The notes beneath the pieces were generated by a model that saw only the letters and a list, made by a program, of their open reading frames with translations, did no database searches and had not been told where the DNA came from. A stretch of DNA of 64,000 nucleotides, taken from positions 65,786,019-65,850,018 of the forward strand of contig CM049306.1 of assembly GCA_026874595.1 (NCBI GenBank), read 5' to 3'. The stretch is from Sipunculus nudus. Its lineage: Eukaryota; Annelida; Sipuncula; Golfingiida; Sipunculidae. The translations under genes were made by a program, and so were the position numbers. Position 1 is the first letter of the stretch, and each line of letters opens with the position of its first letter. Shown here piece after piece: positions 19,601-29,282 of the stretch.

Positions 19601-20620
19601 TGCAGAATCTGTCCTCCTTCCGTCTGAACCGCTACCTAGAGAATCTGCAGTTGCTATCAGTTCTTGGTCCTCCTGCAAGTCAACAGTTTCTCGGGCGTTT
19701 TGAATGACATGACTATCATGCGGATTCGGACGATCCGGGATCTGAATTAAGACATCCGAGGATTCATCAGAAGACTCAACAGTTGTGCTAGTACTAATAT
19801 GGCGACCACGGGTGTTGATAACACGGGGTTTCGTTTGGCGAGATTTTGTTCTTGGGTTTGTATCTAGTGGCAAACTGTTAATAGGAAGTAACATATTTCT
19901 GTGGAGTGTTCTCCGACGTCCATTATCATCAAGTGGGGAAACAACATAAACAGCGATCTCAACCCTTGGTTGTGCCTGGACTTTATAAATTGTTTCTTCC
20001 CACTTGTTGGCAAGTTTCTGCCTGCCTTTTAGACCTACATTTCGTACCAAGACTTTGTCGCCAGGCATTAAAGTGGTCTTATGACATCGACGATCATATA
20101 AAGATTTATGTCGAGCCTTGTTTGCTGTGGCAATACGTTGCGCCGTTTCGTAAGCAAGAGATAGCCGGTTCTTTAATTCAGCCACGTACGTCTGATACGA
20201 TGTAGTATCAGAAGACTGTGTTTGTCCCAAAATTATGTCTATGGGCAGACGTGGGTGTCGACCAATCATAAGAAAAAATGGTGAATAACCCGTTGCATCA
20301 TTTCGGGGACAATTGTATGCATGGGTTAAAGATCCGACCTGGTCTTTCCAGTTTTTCTTTTGATCTGGCTCTAATGTCCCTAACATACTAAGCAGAGTTC
20401 TATTGAATCGTTCCACAGGGTTCCCCTGGGGATGATAAGGAGTTGTGTGGGTCTTTTTTATACCGGCTAATTTACATAATTCTTCGATAATTCGAGATTC
20501 AAATTGTGCTCCTTGATCGCTGTGAATTTTCATAGGGAAACCATAATGATTGATGAAGGTATCATATAGCATTTTGGCTGTTGCTTTCGCTTTAGTTGTT
20601 TTGCAGGGAAGGGCTTGGGC
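19562..20620 (-). pseudogene. Gypsy integrase: catalytic core end and C-terminal domain
   Basis: This frame is open from the codon after the TAA at 20,621 down to 19,562. Numbered from the ATG at 20,572, it carries HSDQGAQFES (D19) and HPQGNPVERFNRT (E54), the second and third residues of the DD35E triad at the expected 35-residue spacing. A C-terminal region follows with RHPRLPIDIILG and a basic GRRRTLHRNMLLP block. Integrase inserts the cDNA into host DNA. Upstream it is in phase with the zinc-finger segment, separated only by one stop codon. Confidence 0.88.
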
Positions 20621-21300
20621 TTATCTGGTATAGTTATCAGTCATTACTAATATATGTTCGGTGCCTCCGCTGGAGGGTTCTAGACTGAGAAAATCTATAC
20701 ACAGTAACTCCATTGGCTCCGAGGATGTAATAGAAACCAATGGTGCCGTATCAGGTGGTGTTTTCCTTCTGACACAACGAGGACAAGTCTTTACATATTC
20801 TTTGATATCTTTTGTCATATTTGGCCAAAAGAATCTTTCTCGAGCCAAGTCGATACTCCTGTCTCGACCGAGATGTCCTACGTCGTCATGAACTCCTGAA
20901 AGAGCCATTGGTCTGAGGCTAGTTGGTACCACTAACTGATAAGTGTCCTCCCCATTGTCAATTCTTTTACGGTAAAGTAGGTTGTCCTTAAGTGTTAGAG
21001 ACTTTCGCTTTTTGAACAAAGCTAGTTGCTCAGCATTCAAGTTTTGTGTTTGAATTCGACGGTGGTCTCTCAAATAAAGTATGAAAGGCAGTAAGATGGA
21101 ATCTTGTAATTGGGCAGATTTAACATCTTGATTGTCGTGTTTCAGGGATGTACAGGACAAGTTCATGACAAAGCTAGACGCCGGATGAACATTTAAACTA
21201 GAAACGATGTCATGGGAGGACATACCTGCTTCACATAAAGCTTTAATTACATTTTCAGGTATGATTTTCTCACCTCGTTCCTGGTCGTCCTTTGCTCTAG
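20621..21300 (-). pseudogene. Gypsy integrase zinc finger and start of catalytic core
   Basis: The HHCC finger is visible as H-x4-H within GVHDDVGHLGRDR and CPRC. LLCIDFLSLEP follows, with the first catalytic Asp. The frame then ends TDNYTR-stop, where a single TAA (20,621-20,623) interrupts an otherwise continuous frame. The same frame is open up to 21,418, but the part above ~21,300 does not match and is a shadow of the RNase H frame. Confidence 0.85.
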
Positions 21301-21447
21301 ATATATCTTGACAGGGCGTCTGCGTCGATGTTGTGCTTTCCAGCCCGATACTGAATACTGAAGTCATAGTTTGCCAGGTCTGCCACCCATCGTTGTCCAG
21401 TCGCATCCAGTCAAGCACTTGTTAGAATATATGTCAGGGGGTTATTG
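21297..21447 (-). pseudogene. Gypsy RNase H C-terminal part
   Basis: In a third frame this stretch carries TDNNPLTYIL, GQRWVADLANYDF and AGKHNIDADALSR, the last conserved blocks of gypsy RNase H. It is bounded by a +1 shift at about 21,447-21,453 and another shift at about 21,300, and holds one in-frame TGA at 21,411-21,413. Confidence 0.8.
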
Positions 21448-22956
21448 TCAGTAAAGACTAAATTTAGAGCCGTACAGGTAATCCTTGAATTTGTCGGTGA
21501 CACACCATTTTAAAGCCAAAAATTCCAATTTATGTATTGCATAGCGGGATTCAGAAGGAGATAAGCTCCGGCTTGCAAATGCTATTGGGCGCTTTTGCCC
21601 CCCTTGTTCCTGGTATAAGATACCGGCGATACCATCAAAACTGGCATCCGTATGCAGTATAAATGGTTTAGAGAAATCTGCAAATGCCAAAACGTCAGAT
21701 GAGCACAACAGGTTAATGAGTTTCTCAAAAGCTGGTTGATGCTCATCTGTCCAAATGAAAGTAGGACTCTGGGATGTATTACAGAGTGTTTTAGATTTCT
21801 TTGATTTCTTTTTGGGTCCTTTTAGTAGAGAATGAAGGGGTTTAGCTATTCTAGCAAAATCTGGTACAAAGCGACGATAAAACCCGGCAAAGCCTAGGAA
21901 TCGTCTCACGTCTTGAATCGAGCTTGGTTTTGGCCATTGGCGGAGTACCTCCATTTTGGTGGGATCTGTTTTAATACCATCCTTAGACACTACATGCCCT
22001 AGATATTTGATCTCATTCTGCACAAAGCAGCATTTTGATGGTTTAAGTTTGAGACCGGCCTCAGATAGGCGTTGAAAAACAGAATTTAACCTTTCAAGGT
22101 GTTCACTGAAGGTACTAGAAAACACAATTATATCGTCTAAGTATAGCAAACATTCTCTCAGATGCAAATCCCCCATTACACTTTGCATCAACCTTTGGAA
22201 GGTCGCAGGCGCATTAACTAAGCCGAAAGGCATGGTTTCAAATTCATAAAACCCCAAGGGGCCAACGGTGAATGCAGTTTTAGCTTTATCCTGTTCTGCC
22301 ATCTCGACTTGCCAATAACCGGCCTTAAGGTCTAAGGAAGAGAAATAGTGGGCTCCTAATAGTGAATCTAAAGTATCTTCGACTCTAGGCAAAGTGTAAG
22401 CATCCCGTACAGTATTCTGATTCAATGTCCGGTAATCTATGCAAAACCTCAATGATCCATCGGGTTTACGAACTAACACAATCGGACTGGCAAAAGGGGA
22501 TTTGCTTTCTCTAATTACCTTTGCAGATAACATTTCCCTAAGATGTTCTTTCACTTCTTGGAATAATTGTGGGGGAATCAGTCTATATCTTTCTCGGAAA
22601 GGCTGATCATTTTTCAAAGTGATGTCATGTTGGACAAGACCCGTTCGACCAAGATCAGTATCCGATAAAGAGAATAGATGTTCCCATTTCAGTAGAAGCT
22701 GCTTTAACTGATCCAGTTCCGTCGGGGATAGGACATCATTAACTTGAACTAGTTCAAGTAATGATCCCTTGGGTGTACTATCCCCAATGGATTCTATCGC
22801 AGAGGCTTCATGTAGTTCACACAGTACAGCTTTGTTTGGTATTTTAACTTGATGACAGGTTAAATTTTGAATTTGTACTTTTATTCTTTGCTTAGAGCCA
22901 GAGGAAAAGTCAACCTGTTGTAAAGTTGGGCATACCACTAGTCCGGCCGGAAGCAT
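21448..22956 (-). CDS. Gypsy reverse transcriptase and RNase H N-part
   Basis: This is a 502-codon frame. RT blocks are in order: SPFASPIVLVRKPDGSLRFC (153-172), SSLDLKAGYWQ with the first catalytic Asp (D209), MPFGLVNAPATFQ (242-254), YLDD (272-275) and KYLGHVVS (317-324). RNase H begins at FILHTDAS (D437) and reaches KLEFLALKW (E478) before a frameshift ends it. The catalytic residues of RT are intact. The frame is open upstream of the apparent start to about 22,985, where it meets the protease frame with a -1 relation; no canonical slippery heptamer is visible there, so I take it as damage. Confidence 0.93.
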   Translation of the reverse strand: MLPAGLVVCPTLQQVDFSSGSKQRIKVQIQNLTCHQVKIPNKAVLCELHEASAIESIGDSTPKGSLLELVQVNDVLSPTELDQLKQLLLKWEHLFSLSDTDLGRTGLVQHDITLKNDQPFRERYRLIPPQLFQEVKEHLREMLSAKVIRESKSPFASPIVLVRKPDGSLRFCIDYRTLNQNTVRDAYTLPRVEDTLDSLLGAHYFSSLDLKAGYWQVEMAEQDKAKTAFTVGPLGFYEFETMPFGLVNAPATFQRLMQSVMGDLHLRECLLYLDDIIVFSSTFSEHLERLNSVFQRLSEAGLKLKPSKCCFVQNEIKYLGHVVSKDGIKTDPTKMEVLRQWPKPSSIQDVRRFLGFAGFYRRFVPDFARIAKPLHSLLKGPKKKSKKSKTLCNTSQSPTFIWTDEHQPAFEKLINLLCSSDVLAFADFSKPFILHTDASFDGIAGILYQEQGGQKRPIAFASRSLSPSESRYAIHKLEFLALKWCVTDKFKDYLYGSKFSLY

Positions 22957-22982
22957 ATGGAATTTATCAGTTTCAGTGATGA

Positions 22983-23642
22983 CTAAGGTTTTCCTTTGGT
23001 TACGGCCCTTGTGATGGCATTAACAGTGACTTTGCCTCGAGGTGGAACAGTGATTGGTTTAGTTCCATACGCTCGCTTATCATGGTTGGATGAATTTTGA
23101 CTTAATTGCAATGACTTAAATGCAAGTTGCCATGGTGTAGACACTTGCAGTTGCTGGACAAAGTTATCTCCTTTTTCCAATTTAAGTGTTTGCGTTAAGT
23201 TTGTAAGGACATTGGTTCCCAATAGAAAAGGAACATGAGTATTGAATTCTGTATCCTGAATGACCATGACAGGGACCGAAAGGGTCTTATTGAGCAATGA
23301 AGGGAATGTAAGATCTATGGGGATTATTCCACAATACTCAATAGTTTGTCCACTTACTTGTTTGAATTCCACCAACTCATCAATTGGCGTTAGGTCTTCC
23401 AAAGACAGGTTCTTGTCTACAAACCAATGGGCTATAGTACAAACCTGTGATCCGGTATCAATTAGACCTTTACAAGCTTTCTCATCTGCTTCTAATGTGA
23501 TTATCTGTGTATTTCCTATGAGAGGAATTTTAGTAGATTTATGATTGGTGGACCTAGGATTGGTGATATTATATTGGTTTGTGGGTGTTTTTATCCTACC
23601 TGTCCTTCCCCACGACTGAGGACAGGTAGGACCAGTTTTTTT
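22983..23642 (-). CDS. Gypsy protease (aspartic) in -1 frame to gag
   Basis: The frame is open from the A7 slippery run (23,636-23,642) to the TAG at 22,983. The active site LIDTGSQVC lies at 23,448-23,459 (the DTGS codons), and a late PFLLGTNVL block provides the hydrophobic-Gly motif of retropepsins. The protease would be made as a Gag-Pro fusion by -1 frameshifting and would cut the polyprotein. A shorter start at 23,402 would remove the active site, so it is not the true start. Confidence 0.8.
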   Translation of the reverse strand, partial: KKTGPTCPQSWGRTGRIKTPTNQYNITNPRSTNHKSTKIPLIGNTQIITLEADEKACKGLIDTGSQVCTIAHWFVDKNLSLEDLTPIDELVEFKQVSGQTIEYCGIIPIDLTFPSLLNKTLSVPVMVIQDTEFNTHVPFLLGTNVLTNLTQTLKLEKGDNFVQQLQVSTPWQLAFKSLQLSQNSSNHDKRAYGTKPITVPPRGKVTVNAITRAVTKGKP

Positions 23643-23761
23643 AGCAATTGGCCATTTTTGTCCCGTCTAGCATGACACTGATCTACAGTATGGGTGTTGC
23701 GCTTGCAACGGGTACAGTACAACTCTGGTGGATTTTGAGTCCTGGGAAATCTAGTTGTAGA
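23591..23761 (-). CDS. Gypsy Gag nucleocapsid end (CCHC zinc knuckle)
   Basis: The frame contains CTRCKRNTHTVDQC (23,675-23,716), a C-x2-C-x4-H-x4-C zinc knuckle that binds RNA, followed by a basic tail and a TAA at 23,591-23,593. Upstream the same frame runs without a break into the 129-bp tandem repeat, where it reads as an arginine- and lysine-rich 43-residue repeat. The matrix and capsid parts of Gag are not visible. The CCHC is slightly unusual in its short x4-H spacing content but fits the pattern exactly. Confidence 0.8.
   Translation of the reverse strand, partial: STTRFPRTQNPPELYCTRCKRNTHTVDQCHARRDKNGQLLKKLVLPVLSRGEGQVG
23595..23642 (-). promoter_or_regulatory. Predicted -1 ribosomal frameshift signal at gag-pro
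   Basis: On the minus strand, a gag-frame A AAA AAA heptamer (T7 at 23,636-23,642) is followed by a 5-nt spacer (23,631-23,635). A perfect 11-bp stem comes next, cctacctgtcc with ggacaggtagg (23,620-23,630 pairing 23,595-23,605), with a 14-nt loop. The gag stop is just beyond, at 23,591-23,593, and the protease frame is exactly -1. Slippery site, spacer and stem all match the known layout of such signals. Confidence 0.75.
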
Positions 23762-26700
23762 GGGTCTAAATGGCCTAATGAAGCTTGTAAAACGCTTCTT
23801 TCGCAATTTAAATCGGCCATTTTTGCACAAAACACGATCTTCTGCTACGCGAAAACCGAGCTGATTTCGGTGAAAACGACGTTTGTAACAGGGTCTAAAT
23901 GGCCTAATGAAGCTTCTAAAACGCTTCTTTCGCAATTTAAATCGGCCATTTTTGCACAAAACACGATCTTGTATTACGCGAAAACCGCGCTGATTTCGGC
24001 GAAAACGACGTTTGTAACAGGGTCTAAATGGCCTAATGAAGCTTCTAAAACGCTTCTTTCGCAATTTAAATCGGCCATTTTTGCACAAAACACGATCTTC
24101 TGTTACGCAAACCGTGCTGATTTCGGCGAAAACGACGTTCGTAACAGGGTCTAAATGGCTTAATGAAGCTTCTAAAACGCTACTTTCGCAATTTAAATCG
24201 GCCATTTTTGCACAAAACACGATCTTGTATTACGCGAAAACCGCGCTGATTTCGGCGAAAACGACGTTTGTAACAGGGTCTAAATGGCCTAATGAAGCTT
24301 TTAAAACGCTTCTTTCGCAATTTAAATCGGCCATTTTTGCACAAAACACGATCTTCTGTACGCGAAAACCGAGCTGATTTCGGCAAAAACGACGTTTGTA
24401 ACAGGGTCTAAATGGCCTAATGAAGCTTCTAAAATGCTTCCTTCGCAATTTAAATCGGCCATTTTTGAACAAAACACGATCTTGTGTTATGCGAAAACAG
24501 AGCTGATTTCGGCGAAAACGACGTTTGTAACAGGGTCTAAATGGCCTAATGAAGCTTCTAAAACGCTTCTTTCGCAATTTAAATCGGCCATTTTTGCACA
24601 AAACACGATGTTGTATAACGCGACAACCGAGCTGATTTCGGCGAAAACGACGTTTGTAACAGGGTCTAAATGGCCTAATGAAGCTTCTAAAACTCATCTT
24701 TCGCAATTTAAATCGACCATTTTTGCACAAAACACGATCTTCTGATACGCGAAAACCGAGCTGATTTCGGCGAAAACGACGTTTGTAACAGGGTCTAAAT
24801 GGCCTAATGAAGCTTCTAAAACGCTTCTTTCGCAATTTAAATCGGCCATTTTTGCACAAAACACGATCTTCTGTTACGCGAAAACCGTGCTGATTTCGGC
24901 GAAAACGACGTTTGTAACAGGGTCTAAATGGCCTAATGAAGCTTCTAAAACGCTACTTTCGCAATTTAAATCGGCCATTTTTGCAGAAGATACGATCTTG
25001 TATTTTGCGAAAACCGAGCTGATTTCGGCGAAAACGACGTTTGTAACAGGGTCTAAATGGCCTAATGAAGCTTCTAAAACGCTTCTTTCGCAATTTAAAT
25101 CGGCCATTTTTGCACAAAACACGATGTTGTATAACGCGAAAACCGAGCTGATTTCGGGGAAAACGACGTTTGTAACAGGGTCTAAATGGCCTAATGAAGC
25201 TTCTAAAATGCTTCTTTCGCAATTTAAATCGGCCATTTTTGCACAAAACACGATCTTCTGTTACGCGAAAACCGTGCTGATTTCGGCGAAAACAACGTTT
25301 GTAACAGGGTCTAAATGGCCTAATGAAGCTTCTAAAACGCTTCTTTCTCAATTTAAATCGGCCATTTTTGCACAAAACACGATGTTGTATAACGCGAAAA
25401 CCGAGCTGATTTCGGGGAAAACGATGTTTGTAACAGGGTCTAAATGGCTTAATGAAGCTTCTAAAACGCTTCTTTCGCAATTTAAATCGGCCAATTTTGC
25501 ACAAAACACGATCTTGTATTACGCGAAAACTGCGCTGATTTCGGCGAAAACGACGTTTGTAACAGGGTCTAAATGGCCTAATGAAGCTTCTAAAACGCTT
25601 CTTTCGCAATTTAAATCGGCCATTTTTGCACAAAACACGATCTTCTGTTACGCGAAAACCGAGCTGATTTCGGGGAAAACGACGTTTGTAACAGGGTCTA
25701 AATGGCCTAATGAAGCTTCTAAAACGCTTCTTTCGCAATTTAAATCGGCCATTTTTGCACAAAACACGATGTTGTATAACGCGAAAACCGAGCTGATTTC
25801 GGGGGAAAACGATGTTTGTAACAGGGTCTAAATGGCTTAATGAAGCTTCTCAAAAATGCTTCTTTCGCAATTTAAATCGGCCATTTTTGCACAAAACACG
25901 ATCTTGTATTACGCGAAAACCGCGCTGATTTCGGCGAAAACGACGTTTGTAACAGGGTCTAAATGGCCTAATGAAGCTTCTAAAACGCTTCTTTCGCAAT
26001 TTAAATCGGCCATTTTTGCACAAAACACGATCTTCTGTTACGCGAAAACCGTGCTGATTTCGGCGAAAACGACGTTTGTAACAGGGTCTAAATGGCTTAA
26101 TGAAGCTTCTAAAACGCTACTTTCGCAATTTAAATCGGCCATTTTTGCACAAAACACGATCTTGTATTACGCGGAAATCGCGCTAATTTCGGCGAAAACG
26201 ACGTTTGTAACAGGGTCTAAATGGCCTAATGAAGCTTCTAAAATGCTTCTTTCGCAATTTAAATCGGCCATTTTTGCACAAAACACGATCTGGTTTTACG
26301 CGAAAACCGAGCTGATTTCGGCGAAAACGACGTTTGTGACAGGGTCTAAATGGCCTAATGAAGCTTCTAAAACGCTTCTTTCGCAATTTAAATCGGCCAT
26401 TTTTGCACAAAACACGATGTTGTATAACGCGAAAACCGAGCCGATTTCGGGGAAAAAGATGTTTGTAACAGGGTCTAAATGGCTTAATGAAGCTTCTAAA
26501 ACGCTTCTTTCGCAATTTAAATCGGCCATTTTTGCACAAAACACGATCTTGTGTTATGTGAAAACCCAGCTGATTTCGGCGAAAACGACGTTTGTAACAG
26601 GGTCTAAATGGCCTTATGAAGCTTCTAAAACGCTTCTTTCGCAATTTAAATCGGCCATTTTTGCACAAAACACGGTCTTCTGTTACGCGAAAACCGAGCT

Positions 26701-28101
26701 GATTTCGGCGAAAAACGACGTTTGTAACAGGGTCTAAATGGCCTAATGAAGCTTCTAAAAACGCTTCTTTCGCAATTTAAATCGGCCATTTTTTGCACAA
26801 AACACGATCTTCTGTTACGCGAAAAACCGTGCTGATTTCGGCGAAAACGACGTTTGTAACAGGGTCTAAATGGCCTAATGAAGCTTCTAAAACGCTACTT
26901 TCGCAATTTAAATCGGCCATTTTGCAGAAGATACGATCTTGTATTTCGCGAAAACCGAGCTGTTTTCGGCGAAAACGACGTTTGTAACAGGGTCTAAATG
27001 GCCTAATGAAGCTTCTAAAACGCTTCTTTCGCAATTTAAATCGGCCATTTTTGCACAAAACACGATCTTCTGCTACGCGAAAACCGAGCTGATTTCGGGG
27101 AAAACGACGTTTGTAACAGGGTCTAAATGGCCTAATGAAGCTTCTAAAACGCTTCTTTCGCAATTTAAATCGGCCATTTTTGCACAAAACACGATGTTGT
27201 ATAACGCGAAAACCGAGCTGATTTCGGGGGGAAAACGACGTTTGTAACAGGGTCTAAATAGCCTAATGAAGCTTCTGAAACGCTTCTTTCGCAATTTAAA
27301 TCGGCCTTTTTTGCACAAAACACGATCTTCTGTTACGCGAAAACCCAGCTGATTTCGGCGAAAACGACGTTTGTAACAGGGGTCTAAATGGCCTAATGAA
27401 GCTTCTAAAACGCTTCTTTCGCAATTTAAAATCGGCCATTTTTGCACAAAACACGACCTTCTGTTACGCGAAAACCGTGCTGATTTCGGGGGAAAAACGA
27501 TGTTTATAACAGGGTCTAAATGGCTTAATGAAGCTTCTAAAACGCTTCTTTTGCAATTTAAATCGGCCATTTTTGCACAAAACACGATCTTGTATTACGC
27601 GAAAACCGCGCTGATTTCGGCGAAAACGACGTTTGTAACAGGGTCTAAATGGCCTAATGAAGCTTCTAAAACGCTTCTTTCGCAATTTAAATCAGCCATT
27701 TTTGCACAAAACACGATGTTGTATAACGCGGAAAACCGAGCTGATTTCGGGGGAAAACGACGTTTGTAACAGGGTCTAAATGGCCTAATGAAGCTTCTAA
27801 AACGCTTCTTTCGCAATTTAAAATCGGCCATTTTTGCACAAAACACGATCTTCTGTTACGCGAAAACCCAGCTGATTTCGGGGAAAACGACGTTTGTAAC
27901 AGGGTCTAAATGGCCTAATGAAGCTTCTAAAACGCTTCTTTCGCAATTTAAATCGGCCATTTTTGCACAAAACTCGATCTTCTGTTACGCGAAAACCGTG
28001 CTGATTTCGGCGAAAACGACGTTTGTAACAGGGTCTAAATGGCTTAATGAAGCTTCTAAAACGCTACTTTCGCAATTTAAATCGGCCATTTTTGCAGATG
28101 A
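23762..28101. repeat. 129-bp (43-codon) tandem repeat inside gag, about 33 copies
   Basis: The repeat starts with gggtctaaatggcctaatga at 23,762, 23,891, 24,020 and so on. The period is 129 bp with few indels up to ~26,700 (one 127-bp unit at 24,020-24,146). Because 129 is 3 x 43, reading frames persist across copies: the gag frame on the minus strand gives a basic repeat (CKNGRFKLRKKRF...), and at least one other minus frame and one plus frame are also open. Copies fall into five or more classes by the bases after acgat (for example cttgtattacgcg, cttctgttacgcg, gttgtataacgcg, and a gcagaagatacgat class), arranged as a mosaic. The array ends at the gap in a partial copy. Confidence 0.92.
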
Positions 28102-28601
28102 NNNNNNNNNNNNNNNNNNNNNNNNNNNNNNNNNNNNNNNNNNNNNNNNNNNNNNNNNNNNNNNNNNNNNNNNNNNNNNNNNNNNNNNNNNNNNNNNNNN
28201 NNNNNNNNNNNNNNNNNNNNNNNNNNNNNNNNNNNNNNNNNNNNNNNNNNNNNNNNNNNNNNNNNNNNNNNNNNNNNNNNNNNNNNNNNNNNNNNNNNNN
28301 NNNNNNNNNNNNNNNNNNNNNNNNNNNNNNNNNNNNNNNNNNNNNNNNNNNNNNNNNNNNNNNNNNNNNNNNNNNNNNNNNNNNNNNNNNNNNNNNNNNN
28401 NNNNNNNNNNNNNNNNNNNNNNNNNNNNNNNNNNNNNNNNNNNNNNNNNNNNNNNNNNNNNNNNNNNNNNNNNNNNNNNNNNNNNNNNNNNNNNNNNNNN
28501 NNNNNNNNNNNNNNNNNNNNNNNNNNNNNNNNNNNNNNNNNNNNNNNNNNNNNNNNNNNNNNNNNNNNNNNNNNNNNNNNNNNNNNNNNNNNNNNNNNNN
28601 N
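28102..28601. other. Assembly gap, 500 N
   Basis: Exactly 500 unknown bases join two unrelated tandem arrays. A round number usually marks a placeholder, so the true distance, and even the adjacency of the arrays, is unproved. Confidence 0.97.
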
Positions 28602-28665
28602 GGCCCAATGTTTAATAGTTCTGGAGGTATAGCACCAAAACAAATTTTCATGTTTTTCATCTGCA

Positions 28666-28679
28666 ACGCCCCCTGGCGG
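28666..28679 (-). promoter_or_regulatory. CTCF-like core 1 (first monomer; repeated in every monomer)
   Basis: acgccccctggcgg matches 12 of 14 positions of the reverse complement of the known CTCF core CCASYAGRKGGCRS. The same site recurs about every 1,274 bp. Match by eye only; binding is not shown. Confidence 0.35.
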
Positions 28680-28805
28680 CCATTTCCAAAATCTGAAAAA
28701 CCCGTTTCGAGATATTCTTATGTTACATAAAATATCTCAGAATCAGTAAAATTACTGCAAATTTGAAAAATATCACGAAATTCCATGATTTCTCCCCAAA
28801 ATTGC

Positions 28806-28819
28806 GTAACCATGGTAAC
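28806..28819. promoter_or_regulatory. X-box-like motif (first monomer; repeated in every monomer)
   Basis: gtaaccatggtaac fits the RFX X-box pattern GTNRCC-N2-RGYAAC at every position. No gene is near, so a regulatory role is not implied. Confidence 0.3.
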
Positions 28820-28947
28820 AGCGAAATGAGGCAATTTTGCAGTGTTGGAAGTGGCCATGCAGTGGCAAATAAAACGGGCTACAGATTAGGTGCCTACGGC
28901 TATTTTTGACGAAGGTATGAAGAAAAAACCGTTTTTGAGCTTTTTGG

Positions 28948-28982
28948 TGACCCTGACCTTGACCCTTGACCGATCATGACCA
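28948..28982. promoter_or_regulatory. Cluster of five TGACC half-sites (first monomer; repeated)
   Basis: TGACCC, TGACCT, TGACCC, one spacer base, TGACCG, four bases, TGACCA. TGACC(T/C) is the complement of the nuclear-receptor half-site RGGTCA. Similar TGACC-rich phrases are common in marine invertebrate repeats, so this may be only repeat ancestry. Confidence 0.35.
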
Positions 28983-29264
28983 AAAACAATAGGCTCCGAG
29001 AAGAACCGATTATACACTCTATCTGTAAGTATCAGGACGATTGGTGCAAAATTGTGGCCTGTAGAGCGGGGACATACAGACAAACAAACAAACGGAACTG
29101 ATCAACATACTTGTCGAAATCTCTGATTCCGGCAAGCAACAAACTATAACGCGACAGAAATGGCAAACCGGCCCGCAAAGAGTGCCTGTGGTCACTTATT
29201 TTATACGGCGAACGCTATAATTTTTGCAGTCACGGGAAAGCGTGTCTGTCTTTCATACTAAAAC

Positions 29265-29282
29265 CGCGTGCATGCATGCGTG
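29265..29282. other. Alternating purine-pyrimidine tract (repeated in every monomer)
   Basis: cgcgtgcatgcatgcgtg alternates strictly for 18 bases and is nearly palindromic. Such tracts can adopt Z-DNA under supercoiling. Other monomers have acgcgtgcatgcatgcgtg. Confidence 0.5.

Larger units (their letters stand above)
18143..23761 (-). mobile_element. Decayed Ty3/gypsy LTR retrotransposon
   Basis: Reading from high to low coordinates: Gag CCHC zinc knuckle, protease (DTGS), reverse transcriptase (YLDD), RNase H, integrase zinc finger and DDE core, C-terminal tail, polypurine tract and candidate 3' LTR. The PR-RT-RH-IN order defines Ty3/gypsy (Metaviridae). The 5' LTR, primer binding site and most of gag are not visible, because the gag side runs into a tandem array and then a gap. 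Breaks lie at about 22,985 (shift), 21,447-21,453 (shift), 21,411-21,413 (stop), about 21,300 (shift), 20,621-20,623 (stop) and about 19,600 (shift). The copy is inactive. Confidence 0.92.

Noticed and set aside
21300-21418. N-terminal part of the 265-codon frame as integrase
   Set aside because: The recognisable RNase H blocks here are in another frame, so this part of the frame is a shadow created by frameshifts.
22975-22995. A second programmed frameshift at protease-RT
   Set aside because: The frames are related by -1, but the sequence ggaaaacctta gives no canonical slippery heptamer in the protease frame and I see no clear stem after it. Decay is the simpler explanation.
24887-26737. 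Plus-strand open frames up to 314 codons in the 129-bp array
   Set aside because: They are antisense to the gag frame and are explained by a stop-free monomer with a period divisible by three. There is no domain.
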